Source: Bradyrhizobium sp. LHD-71 (GTDB lineage Bacteria > Pseudomonadota > Alphaproteobacteria > Rhizobiales > Xanthobacteraceae). From it: a DNA stretch of 64,000 nucleotides. The translations under genes were made by a program, and so were the position numbers. The stretch is taken from NCBI RefSeq assembly GCF_031157255.1, contig NZ_JAVIFX010000031.1:1-64000 (forward strand). Reading direction: 5' to 3'. This document shows, piece after piece, positions 50,806 to 60,036 of the stretch. Under the pieces are notes generated by a model. It saw only the letters and a list, made by a program, of their open reading frames with translations, had not been told where the DNA came from and searched no databases. Within the stretch, counting starts at the first letter, position 1, and every line of letters begins with the position of its first letter.

Positions 50806-52315
50806 CTTCGCAGCCGCAATTGCTCTGGCATTCGCACTGGTGGCCCAAGCCGGACCCGCGTCCGCGCAGAAATCATCGGATACGTTGCGGATCGTCTTTC
50901 GTGACGCTGTGCCGAACGTCGACCCCTACTACAACAGCCAGCGTACGGGCCTGATACTGGCGCACACGGCGTGGGATACGCTGGTGTATCGCGACCCGGA
51001 GACCTTCGACTTGAAGCCGTTGCTCGCGACCGAATGGAAGCTCGTCGACGACACCACGCTGGATTTCACGCTGCGACAAGGCGTCAAGTTTCATGATGGC
51101 AGCCCGTTCAGCGCCGACGATGTCGTCTACACGATCAATCTCGTCTCGAGCCCGGACAGCAAGGTCTCGACGCCATCGAACTACAACTGGATCGAGAAGG
51201 CCGAGAAGACCGGCGACTATTCCGTCCGCGTCAAGCTCAAGCGCCCGACCCCCGCTGCCCTCGAATTCTTCGCGCTGGTCGTTCACATCTATCCGAAGGC
51301 CTATCGCGAGAAGGTCGGCCCCGAAGGCTACGCCAAGGCGCCGGTCGGCGCCGGCCCGTACAAGATCACCAAGCTCGAATCCTCTGCTTCCGTCGAGTTC
51401 GAGCGGTTTGACGGCTATTACGACAGCCCGAAGGGAAAGCCCGCAATCAAGAAGCTGGTCGTTCGCTTCGTCACGGACGCCGCCACGGAACTCACCGAGT
51501 TGCTCTCGCAACGGGCGGATTGGATCTGGAATCTCAATCCCGATCAGTTCGACAACGTCAACAAGGTCCCGTTCCTGCAGGCTGTTCGGCAGGAATCGAT
51601 GCGCATCGGCTATTTGTCGATGGATGCGGCCGGACGGACGGGGCCTGAGAACCCGCTCACAAACCTGAAGGTCCGTCAGGCGATCTGGCATGCGATCGAC
51701 CGGCAGGCGATTGCCGACAAGCTCGTGACCGGCGGCAGCCGCGTGCCGTTGGCGCCCTGCTTCCCGACACAGTTCGGCTGCGACGGCGAAGCCGCCGTCA
51801 AGTACGACTACAATCCGGCGAAGGCCAAGGCGCTGCTGGCGGAGGCCGGCTTCCCGAATGGCTTCGAGGTCGAACTGGTGACGTACGTGCTCCCGCAATG
51901 GGCGGCGTCAGCGCAGAGCTACCTGCAGGCCGTCGGCATCAAGGCCAAGATCTCGCAGTTGCAGGTCGCCGCCGCCATCCAGCGCGCGCAGAAGGGTGAG
52001 AACCCGCTCTATTTCGCAAGCTGGGGCAGCTACTCGGTGAACGACGTGTCGGCAATCCTGCCCAACTACTTCGCCGGCGGCAACGAAGACTATTCGCGCG
52101 ATCCTGAGCTGATAAAGCTGGTGCAGGAAGGCGGCTCGACCAACGATCCGGCCGCGCGCAAGAAGGCCTACGCGAAGGCGATCAAGCGCGTCACCGAACA
52201 GGCGTACTGGATGCCGATGCCGACTTACGTCACCACATACGGCTTCTCGAAGACGCTCAGCTTCAAGCCCTATCCGGACGAACTGCCGCGATTTTTCCTG
52301 GCCAAGTGGAATTGA
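50792..52315 (+). CDS. Peptide-type ABC transporter substrate-binding protein
   Basis: This 507-residue periplasmic SBP_bac_5 protein carries a signal peptide MRRVNFAAAIALAFALVAQA, with the cut after ASA. The family motifs are FTLRQGVKFHDGSPFSADDV, YAKAPVGAGPYKITKLESSA and VRQAIWHAIDRQAIADKLV. TGGAGGTC lies just upstream of ATG 50792, which decides the start although it overlaps the ATPase gene by 14 bases; the longer frame from 50600 is a shadow. It is the last gene of the operon and is followed by two palindromic repeats. The ligand is unknown. Confidence 0.93.
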   Translation: MRRVNFAAAIALAFALVAQAGPASAQKSSDTLRIVFRDAVPNVDPYYNSQRTGLILAHTAWDTLVYRDPETFDLKPLLATEWKLVDDTTLDFTLRQGVKFHDGSPFSADDVVYTINLVSSPDSKVSTPSNYNWIEKAEKTGDYSVRVKLKRPTPAALEFFALVVHIYPKAYREKVGPEGYAKAPVGAGPYKITKLESSASVEFERFDGYYDSPKGKPAIKKLVVRFVTDAATELTELLSQRADWIWNLNPDQFDNVNKVPFLQAVRQESMRIGYLSMDAAGRTGPENPLTNLKVRQAIWHAIDRQAIADKLVTGGSRVPLAPCFPTQFGCDGEAAVKYDYNPAKAKALLAEAGFPNGFEVELVTYVLPQWAASAQSYLQAVGIKAKISQLQVAAAIQRAQKGENPLYFASWGSYSVNDVSAILPNYFAGGNEDYSRDPELIKLVQEGGSTNDPAARKKAYAKAIKRVTEQAYWMPMPTYVTTYGFSKTLSFKPYPDELPRFFLAKWN

Positions 52316-52332
52316 GGCATAGCCGCCGCGGC

Positions 52333-52410
52333 GCTAGTGTCCCGAATCCGAAGTTCGCCATACGTTGCAGCGAGCTCAGAGCGAACTTCGGATTCGATCA
52401 GGACACTAGC
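52333..52410. repeat. CTAGTGTC palindrome, copy 1
   Basis: The 78-base unit begins GCTAGTGTCC and ends GGACACTAGC. Inside, GAATCCGAAGTTCGC pairs with GCGAACTTCGGATTC, so the stem is near-perfect over about 25 bases, with a 22-base loop (52359-52380). It begins 18 bases after the SBP stop. No coding capacity. Confidence 0.85.
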
Positions 52411-52422
52411 AAGTTTATGATT

Positions 52423-52501
52423 CTAGTGTCGTTTATGGATCGGAAATTCGCACGATGGACTCGCAGCAACGATGATGCGAATTTCTGATCCACGACACTA
52501 G
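52423..52501. repeat. CTAGTGTC palindrome, copy 2
   Basis: This unit of 79 bases has the same ends, CTAGTGTC and GACACTAG, and the inner arms GGATCGGAAATTCGCA and TGCGAATTTCTGATCC. It lies 12 bases after copy 1. The two copies share ends and overall plan but differ inside, so they are either an old tandem pair or two variants of a mobile palindromic family. Each would form its own long hairpin in RNA. Confidence 0.85.
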
Positions 52502-52520
52502 CGAACGGATCGAGAAAGTT

Positions 52521-52546
52521 TGGGTCAGGCCCTTAGGCCCGACCCA
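52521..52546. terminator. Hairpin between convergent SBP and helicase genes
   Basis: TGGGTC-a-GGCC pairs with GGCC-c-GACCCA around CTTA, with one mismatch. It lies between the ends of the convergent SBP gene and RNA helicase gene. On the minus strand the hairpin is followed by AAACTTTCT, a weak T-rich stretch. A bidirectional terminator is plausible. Nothing else was seen in 52547-52706. Confidence 0.45.
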
Positions 52547-52706
52547 ACGCTGTTACGCTTCCCTAATCAGATCTTGGTGTCCGATCTCCAGACCATCACA
52601 TGTCACCTGACTGAAACGCCTTAAGAACACTGGTGAATCAAAAGTACCCGTATTCGATGGTTTACAAATTTTTCGCATTGGGCTCGGACGGATGTCGTAG
52701 ATCCCT

Positions 52707-54602
52707 CTACCGTGAACCAGCAGACCTTTTGTTGAATGGCTTGTGATTGCCGGATTTCGATCTCTTTTGCTTCTGGTAACCATCGCGACCTTTGACCTTG
52801 CCGGCGTAATGCTCCTTATCCGTGAGACGCGGACGGTTGTCCGACGATGTTCCCCTCTCGGCAGGCTTGCGCGGATGCTTTTTTGCGTGGCCCCGCGCCC
52901 GAGGCGTTTGCTCGCGCGGCCCCGCATGGGGAGCACCCGACAAGGCCTCGATCCGGATATTGTCCTCCCTGTCCGGTCGCCGGATCATTCCGGCAAATGA
53001 CTCGGCCACGTCGGCCGAAATCTCGAACTCGGTCGTCGTATCGAAAATCCGGATGGCCCCGATCTGGTGTTTGTCGATGCCACCGCGGCGGCAAATCATC
53101 GGCAGCAGCCAACGCGCTTCCGCATTCTTCCGGCGACCGATGGCAGCGCTGAACCACACGGCGCCTTCGCCGATGCCATCCCGCGATTTTGACCTTTGTC
53201 GCAACGGCCGCCCGTCGCTGAGAGCCTCCCGGCCACGCCAGCCGCGCTGCCAGGACTCTCGATCACCAGCGTTCGGCCGTCCACCGCCCTCGCCGGGATC
53301 GACAACATCTTCCGGCGACGGGAGGCGGGAGCTGTAGAGCCGCGCCAGAGCCATGGCGATTTCCTCGGGCGACCGTTCAGCCAGCAACGCGCGGGCCAAG
53401 GTCAGATCGCCCTCATTGGGCTCGCCGCTAAAAAGGTCTTCCTGCAACATACGTTGCTGGTCCAGCTTGCGGATGTCGTCCGCGGTCGGCGCCGCTCCCC
53501 AGACAGCATCGATACCGGCCATACTCAGCAACGATTCGGCACGCCGCCTGCGCGCCGACTGCACAAGCAAAACACTCACGCCCTTGCGGCCGGCGCGGCC
53601 GGTGCGGCCCGAACGGTGCTGCAGAACTTCCGGGTCAGATGGCAGGTCGGCGTGAATAACAAGTCCGAGGCTCGGCAGATCAATCCCTCTGGCCGCCACG
53701 TCGGTCGCGACGCAGACCCGGGCGCGACCATCCCTGAGGGACTGCATCGCCAGCGTTCGCTCGTTCTGCGTCAATTCACCCGATAGTGCGACGACGGAAA
53801 AGCCGCGCTCCAGGAGCATTGCCTGGAGATGGCGAACCGCGTTGCGTGTGTTGCAAAAGACAATGGCGCTCGGAGATTCGAAAAACCGAAGCACGTTGAC
53901 GACCGCGTGATCGAGCTCGTGCGAAAGGATACGTATCGCGCGGTACTCGATGTCGGCGTGCCCGCCTTCGCCTCCCGTAACTTCGATCCGGAAGGCATCG
54001 TGCTGATATTGCCTGGCCAAGGCAATGATGCCGCGCGGCAGTGTCGCCGAGAACAGCACGGTCCGGCGTCCATCCGGTGTCGTCTCCAGAATGAATTCCA
54101 TGTCTTCGCGGAAGCCCATGTCGAGCATTTCATCCGCCTCATCAAGCACGACGGCCTTTACATGCGAAACGTCGAGCCGACCGCGGCGCAAATGATCGCA
54201 CAGCCGCCCCGGCGTTCCGACCACGATATGCGCGCCACTTGCAAGATCGCGCTGCTCCTGACGCGGATCCATGCCGCCGACGCAGGACACGACACGCGCG
54301 CCAGCATGTCGATACAACCACGTCAGTTCGCGATGAACCTGCAGCGCGAGTTCACGCGTCGGCGCAACGACCAAGGCAAGCGGCGCATGCGCCTCGTCGA
54401 AATGATCAGCATCACCCAGAATGTTGTTCGCAATCGCAAGGCCAAACGCGACAGTTTTTCCCGAACCGGTTTGTGCCGAGACCAAAAGGTCGCGATCCGC
54501 AGCCTCGTCGGCGAGGACTGCAGTCTGCACCGGTGTCGGCTCATTGTAGTTGCGCTCAGCGAGAGCGCGCGAAAGCGGTCGGCTTGTGGATACGAATGTC
54601 AC
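52707..54602 (-). CDS. DEAD-box ATP-dependent RNA helicase (DbpA/DeaD-like)
   Basis: This 631-residue helicase remodels RNA, probably in ribosome assembly or cold adaptation. Domain 1 has the Q-motif region NEPTPVQTAVL, SAQTGSGKT (I), APTRELALQ (Ia), GTPGRLCDHL (Ib), DEADEML (II) and SATLP (III). Domain 2 has VATDVAARGIDLP (V) and HRSGRTGRAG (VI). Residues about 455-545 hold a DbpA-like RNA-binding domain (GAVWFSAAIGRRKNAEARWL). The last 80 residues are a basic, Lys/Arg/Gly-rich tail (KQKRSKSGNHKPFNKRSAG). ATG 54602 is used. No partner genes lie nearby. Confidence 0.93.
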   Translation of the reverse strand: MTFVSTSRPLSRALAERNYNEPTPVQTAVLADEAADRDLLVSAQTGSGKTVAFGLAIANNILGDADHFDEAHAPLALVVAPTRELALQVHRELTWLYRHAGARVVSCVGGMDPRQEQRDLASGAHIVVGTPGRLCDHLRRGRLDVSHVKAVVLDEADEMLDMGFREDMEFILETTPDGRRTVLFSATLPRGIIALARQYQHDAFRIEVTGGEGGHADIEYRAIRILSHELDHAVVNVLRFFESPSAIVFCNTRNAVRHLQAMLLERGFSVVALSGELTQNERTLAMQSLRDGRARVCVATDVAARGIDLPSLGLVIHADLPSDPEVLQHRSGRTGRAGRKGVSVLLVQSARRRRAESLLSMAGIDAVWGAAPTADDIRKLDQQRMLQEDLFSGEPNEGDLTLARALLAERSPEEIAMALARLYSSRLPSPEDVVDPGEGGGRPNAGDRESWQRGWRGREALSDGRPLRQRSKSRDGIGEGAVWFSAAIGRRKNAEARWLLPMICRRGGIDKHQIGAIRIFDTTTEFEISADVAESFAGMIRRPDREDNIRIEALSGAPHAGPREQTPRARGHAKKHPRKPAERGTSSDNRPRLTDKEHYAGKVKGRDGYQKQKRSKSGNHKPFNKRSAGSR

Positions 54603-54877
54603 GAATGTCCTGAACGGCGATCAAGATCGCGCTGGTATGGAGACTGCTCAACCAAAAGCCCGCAACGCCTCAAAGGCCTTGCGCTGCCATCATGCGTCGA
54701 CTGGTTCGGTGAGACAGGCGGTGTAGAGCAAAACGTCGGCAAGAGCCAATGGTTTGTTGCGAACTTTCCGGGCCTCTTCGAGGACGGCGTCATCAGCGCT
54801 TTCAACGCGAGTACCATCTTGGCGCTCCGGGCAAGGTGTGCTGAAGTCGGTACACATTCTGTTTCAGAACGGTTCAA
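54603..54877. other. Intergenic region upstream of helicase and GGT genes
   Basis: The 275 bases lie between divergent genes. A short plus-strand frame beginning METAQPKARNAS (about 54637) has no ribosome site and is not called. No clear promoter or operator was recognised, although both flanking genes must start transcription here. A long leader for the helicase, as cold-shock helicases often have, is possible. Confidence 0.3.
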
Positions 54878-56674
54878 ATGGCTAAAATCCCTGCCTTCAC
54901 CACCCGCCCGGAGATCGACGGCACCTTTGGCGTCGTCACTTCAACCCACTGGATCGCGACCGCCGTCGGCATGGCCACGCTGGAAAAGGGTGGCAACGCA
55001 TTCGACGCGGGCGTCGCCACCGCATTTACGCTACAGGTCGTCGAGCCGCACCTGAACGGACCGGGCGGCGACGTGCCGATCATCGTCCATGACGTGAGAC
55101 GCGGCGCGAGCGAAGTCATTTGCGGACAGGGGCCGGCGCCCGCGGGCGCCACCATCGCCCACTACGCAAAAGAAGGCCTCGATATGGTTCCAGGCACCGG
55201 CCTGCTGGCGGCCTGCGTGCCGGGAACATTCGACGCGTGGATGCTGCTGTTGCGGGACTACGGCACGCTCACCTTGCGCGACGTGCTGGAGCCCGCGATC
55301 GGCTACGCGCGAAACGGCTACCCGCTGGTCGAACGGATCACCGCGACGATCGCCACCGTCGAGCAGCTGTTCCGCGAGCACTGGCCCACGTCGGCGGCGG
55401 TGTACCTGCCGGACGGCAGGCTGCCACAGCCCGGCGAGCTGTTCACCAACCCGAAGCTCGCTGCGACGTACGGCCGGATCCTCAAAGAAGCCGAGGACGC
55501 TGGCAGCGACCGCATCGCCCAGATCGAACGGGCACGGAAAGTCTGGAGTCAGGGCTTTGTCGCCGACGCCATCGACCGGTTCTGCCGCACCCAGGAGGTG
55601 ATGGACGTTTCCGGCAGGCCGCATCGCGGCGTGTTGACGGGCAGCGACATGGCCGCATGGCAGGCGCATGTCGAAGCGCCGCTGACCTACCGCTACGGCA
55701 ATTATGAGGTTCAGAAGGCGGGCGTCTGGAGCCAGGGCCCGGTGATGCTGCAGCAACTTGCGCTGCTGAAGGGATTCGACCTCGACGGCCTCGATCCCGC
55801 AGGGCCGGATTTCATCCACCTGCAGATCGAGTGCGCAAAGCTCGCATTCGCCGACCGCGACACCTTCTATGGCGATCCTGAGTTTGTGGATGTGCCGATC
55901 GATGTCCTGTTGTCCGACAGCTACAACGCAACGCGGCGCAAGCTCGTTACAGATAAAGCATCGCTGGACTACCGACCGGGATCGGTGGAGGGTTTCGGCG
56001 CAGTCGTCAAGCTGAAGCGCGAGGAAGGCCCGCGTCACGCAGTCGGCGGGATGGGCGCGGGTGAGCCGACCGTCGGCCGCATGGGGAATGTCCGTGGCGA
56101 CACGGTGCACTTCGACATCATCGATCAGGCCGGCAACATGATCTCGGCGACGCCCTCCGGAGGCTGGTTGCAATCCTCACCGGTGATCCCGGAGATCGGC
56201 TTCTGCCTCGGCAGCCGCGCGCAGATGTTCTGGCTTCAAGAAGGCCACCCTGCTGCGCTCGCACCGGGCCGCCGACCACGCACGACACTCAGCCCGACGA
56301 TGGCATTGCGCGACGGCGAACCGTATCTCGCCTGGGGCTCGCCCGGCGGCGATCAGCAGGACCAGTGGATCACGCAATTCTTCCTGCGGCACGTTCACGC
56401 CGGCATGAACCTGCAGGAAGCGATCGACGCGCCGGCCTGGCATTCGGAGCATTTCCCGATCTCATTCTGGCCGCGCACTTCGCGGCCGGGCGTGTTGGTG
56501 GTGGAAAATCGCGTACCGAAGGCAACGGTCGACGAGCTCACGCGCCGCGGTCACATCGTCGAAGTCGGTCCCGACTGGTCGGAAGGTCGTCTGACCGCAG
56601 CATCACGCAGCGGACAGCGCCGACGCGCGGCCGCCAATCCGCGCGGCATGCAGGGTTACGCAGCAGGACGGTAG
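54878..56674 (+). CDS. ggt: Gamma-glutamyltransferase family protein
   Basis: This 598-residue Ntn hydrolase is expected to cleave itself into two chains and then transfer or hydrolyse gamma-glutamyl groups, for example of glutathione. The large subunit has KGGNAFDAGVATAFTLQVVE and GPGGDVPIIVHD. The likely cleavage site is before the Thr of RGDTVHFDIID (about residue 409), the counterpart of TTH in E. coli GGT. The small subunit has TPSGGWLQSSPVIPEIG and RPRTTLSPTMALRDGEPYLA. No signal peptide is visible, unlike in most GGTs, so it may be cytoplasmic. The sequence GGDVPIIV departs from the usual GGGGF block; the enzyme may act on another amide. The DUF1028 gene follows after 5 bases. Confidence 0.88.
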   Translation: MAKIPAFTTRPEIDGTFGVVTSTHWIATAVGMATLEKGGNAFDAGVATAFTLQVVEPHLNGPGGDVPIIVHDVRRGASEVICGQGPAPAGATIAHYAKEGLDMVPGTGLLAACVPGTFDAWMLLLRDYGTLTLRDVLEPAIGYARNGYPLVERITATIATVEQLFREHWPTSAAVYLPDGRLPQPGELFTNPKLAATYGRILKEAEDAGSDRIAQIERARKVWSQGFVADAIDRFCRTQEVMDVSGRPHRGVLTGSDMAAWQAHVEAPLTYRYGNYEVQKAGVWSQGPVMLQQLALLKGFDLDGLDPAGPDFIHLQIECAKLAFADRDTFYGDPEFVDVPIDVLLSDSYNATRRKLVTDKASLDYRPGSVEGFGAVVKLKREEGPRHAVGGMGAGEPTVGRMGNVRGDTVHFDIIDQAGNMISATPSGGWLQSSPVIPEIGFCLGSRAQMFWLQEGHPAALAPGRRPRTTLSPTMALRDGEPYLAWGSPGGDQQDQWITQFFLRHVHAGMNLQEAIDAPAWHSEHFPISFWPRTSRPGVLVVENRVPKATVDELTRRGHIVEVGPDWSEGRLTAASRSGQRRRAAANPRGMQGYAAGR

Positions 56675-56679
56675 GACAC

Positions 56680-57390
56680 ATGACCTGGTCCATCATCGCA
56701 CGCGATGCTTCGACCGGAGAGCTTGCGATCGCTGTTGCCACCCAGTTCCTTGCAGTCGGTTCGCGTGTGCCGTTCATTTCAGCGGGGGTCGGCGCTGTCG
56801 CCACGCAGGCCCTGCTCAATCCGTTCTATGGCGTCAACGGCCTGAGATACCTGAGCGAGGGACAGGCACCTGATGCGGTCATCGCGCGTCTGACGGCGGA
56901 CGACGCGGGCCGCGACCACCGGCAGGTTCACATGATCGACGCGGCCGGCAGGATCACAGCCCACACGGGCAGCGCCTGCCTCGACTGGTGCGGGCACCTG
57001 CAGGGCGACGGCTTTTCAATCGCCGGCAATATACTCGCAGGTCCACAGGTGATCGAAGAGACTGCCAAAGCATTTATCAAGGGTGGCTCCCTTCCCCTGC
57101 CCCGGCGGCTGATTGCGGCAATGCAGGCGGGCGAAGCCGCGGGCGGCGACAGGCGCGGCAGGCAATCGGCAGCGCTGCTGATCCACGGCCAGGAGCAATG
57201 GTCAGATCTCGACCTGCGTGTCGACGATCACCCCGATCCTTTGAGCGAGCTCGAGCGGCTGGAAGAGGTCAGCCGCAAGCACTGGGTGCATTTCCGTCAG
57301 TTCCTTCCCGATCATACGGACCCGACCGGCGTCACCGATCGGCAGATCATCGAGGCGGGAATCGCACGCGGGCGCTCCGCGAAGATGTGA
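56680..57390 (+). CDS. DUF1028 family protein (Ntn-hydrolase fold candidate)
   Basis: This 236-residue protein belongs to DUF1028, a family of unknown function with an Ntn-type fold. Starting at ATG 56680 the chain reads MTWSIIARDASTGELAIAVA, so Thr2 would become the N-terminal residue after Met removal and could serve as nucleophile; this makes the start choice important. Other family blocks are LAVGSRVPFISAGVGAVATQ, SEGQAPDAVIARL, GSACLDWCGHLQGDGFSIAG and ETAKAFIKG. The C-terminal part (LRVDDHPDPLSELERL) is also usual. It sits between GGT and a peptide SBP gene, so a role in splitting a peptide or amide is likely but unproven. The frame upstream to 56365 overlaps GGT and is rejected. Confidence 0.85.
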   Translation: MTWSIIARDASTGELAIAVATQFLAVGSRVPFISAGVGAVATQALLNPFYGVNGLRYLSEGQAPDAVIARLTADDAGRDHRQVHMIDAAGRITAHTGSACLDWCGHLQGDGFSIAGNILAGPQVIEETAKAFIKGGSLPLPRRLIAAMQAGEAAGGDRRGRQSAALLIHGQEQWSDLDLRVDDHPDPLSELERLEEVSRKHWVHFRQFLPDHTDPTGVTDRQIIEAGIARGRSAKM

Positions 57391-57571
57391 GCGCGCTCCT
57401 GGGTCGGCGTGCTGCCCGGGATCGCGGCGCGATGCCCAATCCATGGCTCGCATTTGCCGCGCATTGCATCGTCATTTGCGCTGCACACAAGCTTCGACGG
57501 AAGATCAGTTGTCGGGCGGTGTTTGTGAGAACAGAATGTGCCCGCGCCTCACGAGCTGAAGGAAACGCCCG

Positions 57572-59083
57572 ATGAATATCCGAACTGTGGCCCGCATGGC
57601 GGCCGCGCTCGTCCTCGTCTCCGCCTCCAGCGCTGCGGCGCAAACCACCCTTCGCATCGGCCTCGCCGAGGATCCCGACATCCTCGATCCCAGCCTCGGC
57701 CGCACCTATGTCGGCCGCATCGTCTTTGCCTCGTTCTGCGACAAGCTGTTCGATATCGACGAAAAGCTGAACGTCGTGCCGCAACTGGCCCTGTCCCACA
57801 CCACATCGGATGACGGCAAGGAAGTCACGATCAAGCTGCGTCCGAATGTCCGGTTCAATGACGGCGAGCCATTCGACGCGGAGGCGGCAAAGTTCTCGCT
57901 CGACCGGCACGTGACGCTGCCGACCTCATTTCGCAAGCCGGAACTGGCGGCGCTCGAGCGTGTCGACGTCGTCGATCCTTTAACCATCAAGCTGGTTCTC
58001 AAAGCCCCCTTCTCGCCCCTGATTTCGCAGCTCACTGACCGGTCCGGCATGATGGTTTCACCAAAAGCCGCGAAGGAGGCTGGCGACAAGTTCGGACTGA
58101 AACCGGTTTGTGTCGGCCCGTACAAGTTCGTCGAGCGCGTACCGCAGGACCGCATCGTGTTCGAGAAGTCGGACATGTATTGGAACAAGGACAACGTGAC
58201 GATCGACAAGATCGTCTACCTGCCGATCGTCGATGCCACCGTCCGCCTTGCCAACCTGAAATCGGGCGGCCTGGATCTGATCGAGCGACTGCTTGCGACC
58301 GACATCAAGGACGTGCGCGCCGACAGCCGCCTGAAACTGTCGACCGCGCTTGAGCTTGGCTATCAAGGCGTGACGCTGAACGTTGGCCAGGACAAGGCGA
58401 AGGGAGCTTTGAGCCAGTCCGCAAAGGTGCGGCAGGCGTTTGATCTCTCGATCGACCGCGCGGCGCTCAATCAGGTCGTGTTCAACGGTGAGTTCGTTCC
58501 CGGCAACCAGTGGGTCAACCCTGAGCATCCTTATTACCAGAAGAAATATCCGGTGAAGGGGCGAGACGTGGCGAAGGCCAAGGCGCTCTTGAAAGAAGCC
58601 GGCGTCACCACGCCGATCGCCGTCGACTTCATGGTACCGAAGGGCGCCGAGACCGAAGCGATCGCGCAGGTGATCCAGTCGATGACCGCTGAAACCGGCT
58701 TCGACATGAAGATCCGGGTGACGGAGTTCGCCACTTCGCTGAAGCAGGCTGAGGCCGGTGAATACCAGGCCTTTCTGCTCGCCTGGAGCGGACGCACCGA
58801 TCCGGACGGAAACGCCTACATCTTCATGAGGACCAAAGCGCCGCAGAACAACGCCGGCTATTCGAACGCCGACGCCGACAAGCTGCTCGACGAGGGCCGC
58901 GCGACCAGCGATATGGCCAAGCGCAGCGCGGTCTACGAGAAACTCGCAGGCATCATTCTTGCCGATGAGCCGATCGTCTATCTCTACCATCGCCGCGTTC
59001 TGATCGCGCATACCGCCAAGCTCGAGGGTTACAAGCAGATGCCGGATGGCCTCGTGCGCGTGATCGGATTGAAGCTGAAGTAA
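57572..59083 (+). CDS. Peptide-type ABC transporter substrate-binding protein
   Basis: This 503-residue SBP_bac_5 protein has a signal peptide MNIRTVARMAAALVLVSASS, cut after AAA. Its motifs are TTLRIGLAEDPDILDPSLGR, VTIKLRPNVRFNDGEPFDAE, LKPVCVGPYKFVERVPQDRI and VRQAFDLSIDRAALNQVVFN. A 181-base gap separates it from DUF1028; a promoter could lie there. DppB and DppC genes follow at 6 and 5 bases. The system has no ATPase gene here. Placement after GGT and DUF1028 suggests a gamma-glutamyl or small peptide as ligand. Inference only. Confidence 0.92.
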   Translation: MNIRTVARMAAALVLVSASSAAAQTTLRIGLAEDPDILDPSLGRTYVGRIVFASFCDKLFDIDEKLNVVPQLALSHTTSDDGKEVTIKLRPNVRFNDGEPFDAEAAKFSLDRHVTLPTSFRKPELAALERVDVVDPLTIKLVLKAPFSPLISQLTDRSGMMVSPKAAKEAGDKFGLKPVCVGPYKFVERVPQDRIVFEKSDMYWNKDNVTIDKIVYLPIVDATVRLANLKSGGLDLIERLLATDIKDVRADSRLKLSTALELGYQGVTLNVGQDKAKGALSQSAKVRQAFDLSIDRAALNQVVFNGEFVPGNQWVNPEHPYYQKKYPVKGRDVAKAKALLKEAGVTTPIAVDFMVPKGAETEAIAQVIQSMTAETGFDMKIRVTEFATSLKQAEAGEYQAFLLAWSGRTDPDGNAYIFMRTKAPQNNAGYSNADADKLLDEGRATSDMAKRSAVYEKLAGIILADEPIVYLYHRRVLIAHTAKLEGYKQMPDGLVRVIGLKLK

Positions 59084-59089
59084 ACGGCA

Positions 59090-60031
59090 ATGCTGAACTT
59101 CCTCGGCAGGCGCATCGTGCAACTCGTGCCGACGCTCTTCTTCGTGTCGGTCCTGATCTTTTCGTTGCAACAGCTGCTACCGGGCGATCCGGCGCTGGTC
59201 ATGGCTGGCGAGGAGCGCGATCCCGAGATCATCGCCCGCATCCGGCAGGAGTATCGCTTCGACCAGCCGCTGCCGGTGCAATACCTCTATTGGATCAAGG
59301 GCGTGCTGTCCGGCGATCTTGGGGAGTCGCTGCGGATCAAGGTGCCAGTGCTGGAACTCGTCAAGGCCAAGCTGCCGGTGACCCTTCAGCTCGCCGCGAT
59401 GGCGATGCTGATCGCGCTTGCGATCGGCATCCCGGCCGGCGTCATCTCGGCGGTCAAGAAAGGCACCGCATGGGACTACGGTGCCAACGCCTTCGCCCTG
59501 TGGGGCATCTCCACGCCGAACTTCTGGCTTGGCATCATGCTGATCTTCCTCTTCTCGATCCAGCTCGGCTGGCTGCCGGCTTCGGGCTATGTAAGCCCGC
59601 GCGAAGACTGGCAGGCGAGCCTCGCCTCGACCATCCTGCCCGCGTTCGTTCTCGGCAACGCGATCGCTGCGATCTTCATGCGCCATACGCGCAGCGCGAT
59701 GCTGGAGGTGATGGAGAGCGATTACATCCGCACAGCGCGGGCCAAGGGCGCGAGCGAGCGCAAGGTCATTATCGAACATGCCCTGCGTAATGCCCTGACG
59801 CCGGTCATCACGCTCGGCGCGCTGGAGCTCGGCACGCTCCTGTCCGGCGCCGTGCTCACCGAACAGATCTTCTCCATTCCGGGCTTCGGCAAGCTGATCG
59901 TCGATGCCGTGTTCAATCGCGACTATGCGGTGGTCCAGGGCGTCGTTCTCGTCACCGCAACGACTTATATTACCCTCAATCTCATTGCCGATGTTCTCTA
60001 CGTGCTCGTCAATCCGCGGCTCCGGAGTTAA
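59090..60031 (+). CDS. Peptide ABC transporter permease, DppB-type
   Basis: This 313-residue permease begins MLNFLGRRIVQLVPTLFFVS, then QQLLPGDPALVMAGEERDPE as in B-type proteins. The coupling loop is DYIRTARAKGASERKVIIEH and LRNALTPVITLG. The terminus GAVLTEQIFSIPGFGKLIVD and LVNPRLRS completes the pattern. It follows the SBP gene by 6 bases and precedes the DppC gene by 5, so the three genes are one operon. Confidence 0.94.
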   Translation: MLNFLGRRIVQLVPTLFFVSVLIFSLQQLLPGDPALVMAGEERDPEIIARIRQEYRFDQPLPVQYLYWIKGVLSGDLGESLRIKVPVLELVKAKLPVTLQLAAMAMLIALAIGIPAGVISAVKKGTAWDYGANAFALWGISTPNFWLGIMLIFLFSIQLGWLPASGYVSPREDWQASLASTILPAFVLGNAIAAIFMRHTRSAMLEVMESDYIRTARAKGASERKVIIEHALRNALTPVITLGALELGTLLSGAVLTEQIFSIPGFGKLIVDAVFNRDYAVVQGVVLVTATTYITLNLIADVLYVLVNPRLRS

Positions 60032-60036
60032 GCGGC

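Noticed and set aside
52333..52501. Possible insertion sequence
   Set aside because: Only 169 bases, with no transposase frame; at most a non-autonomous palindromic element.
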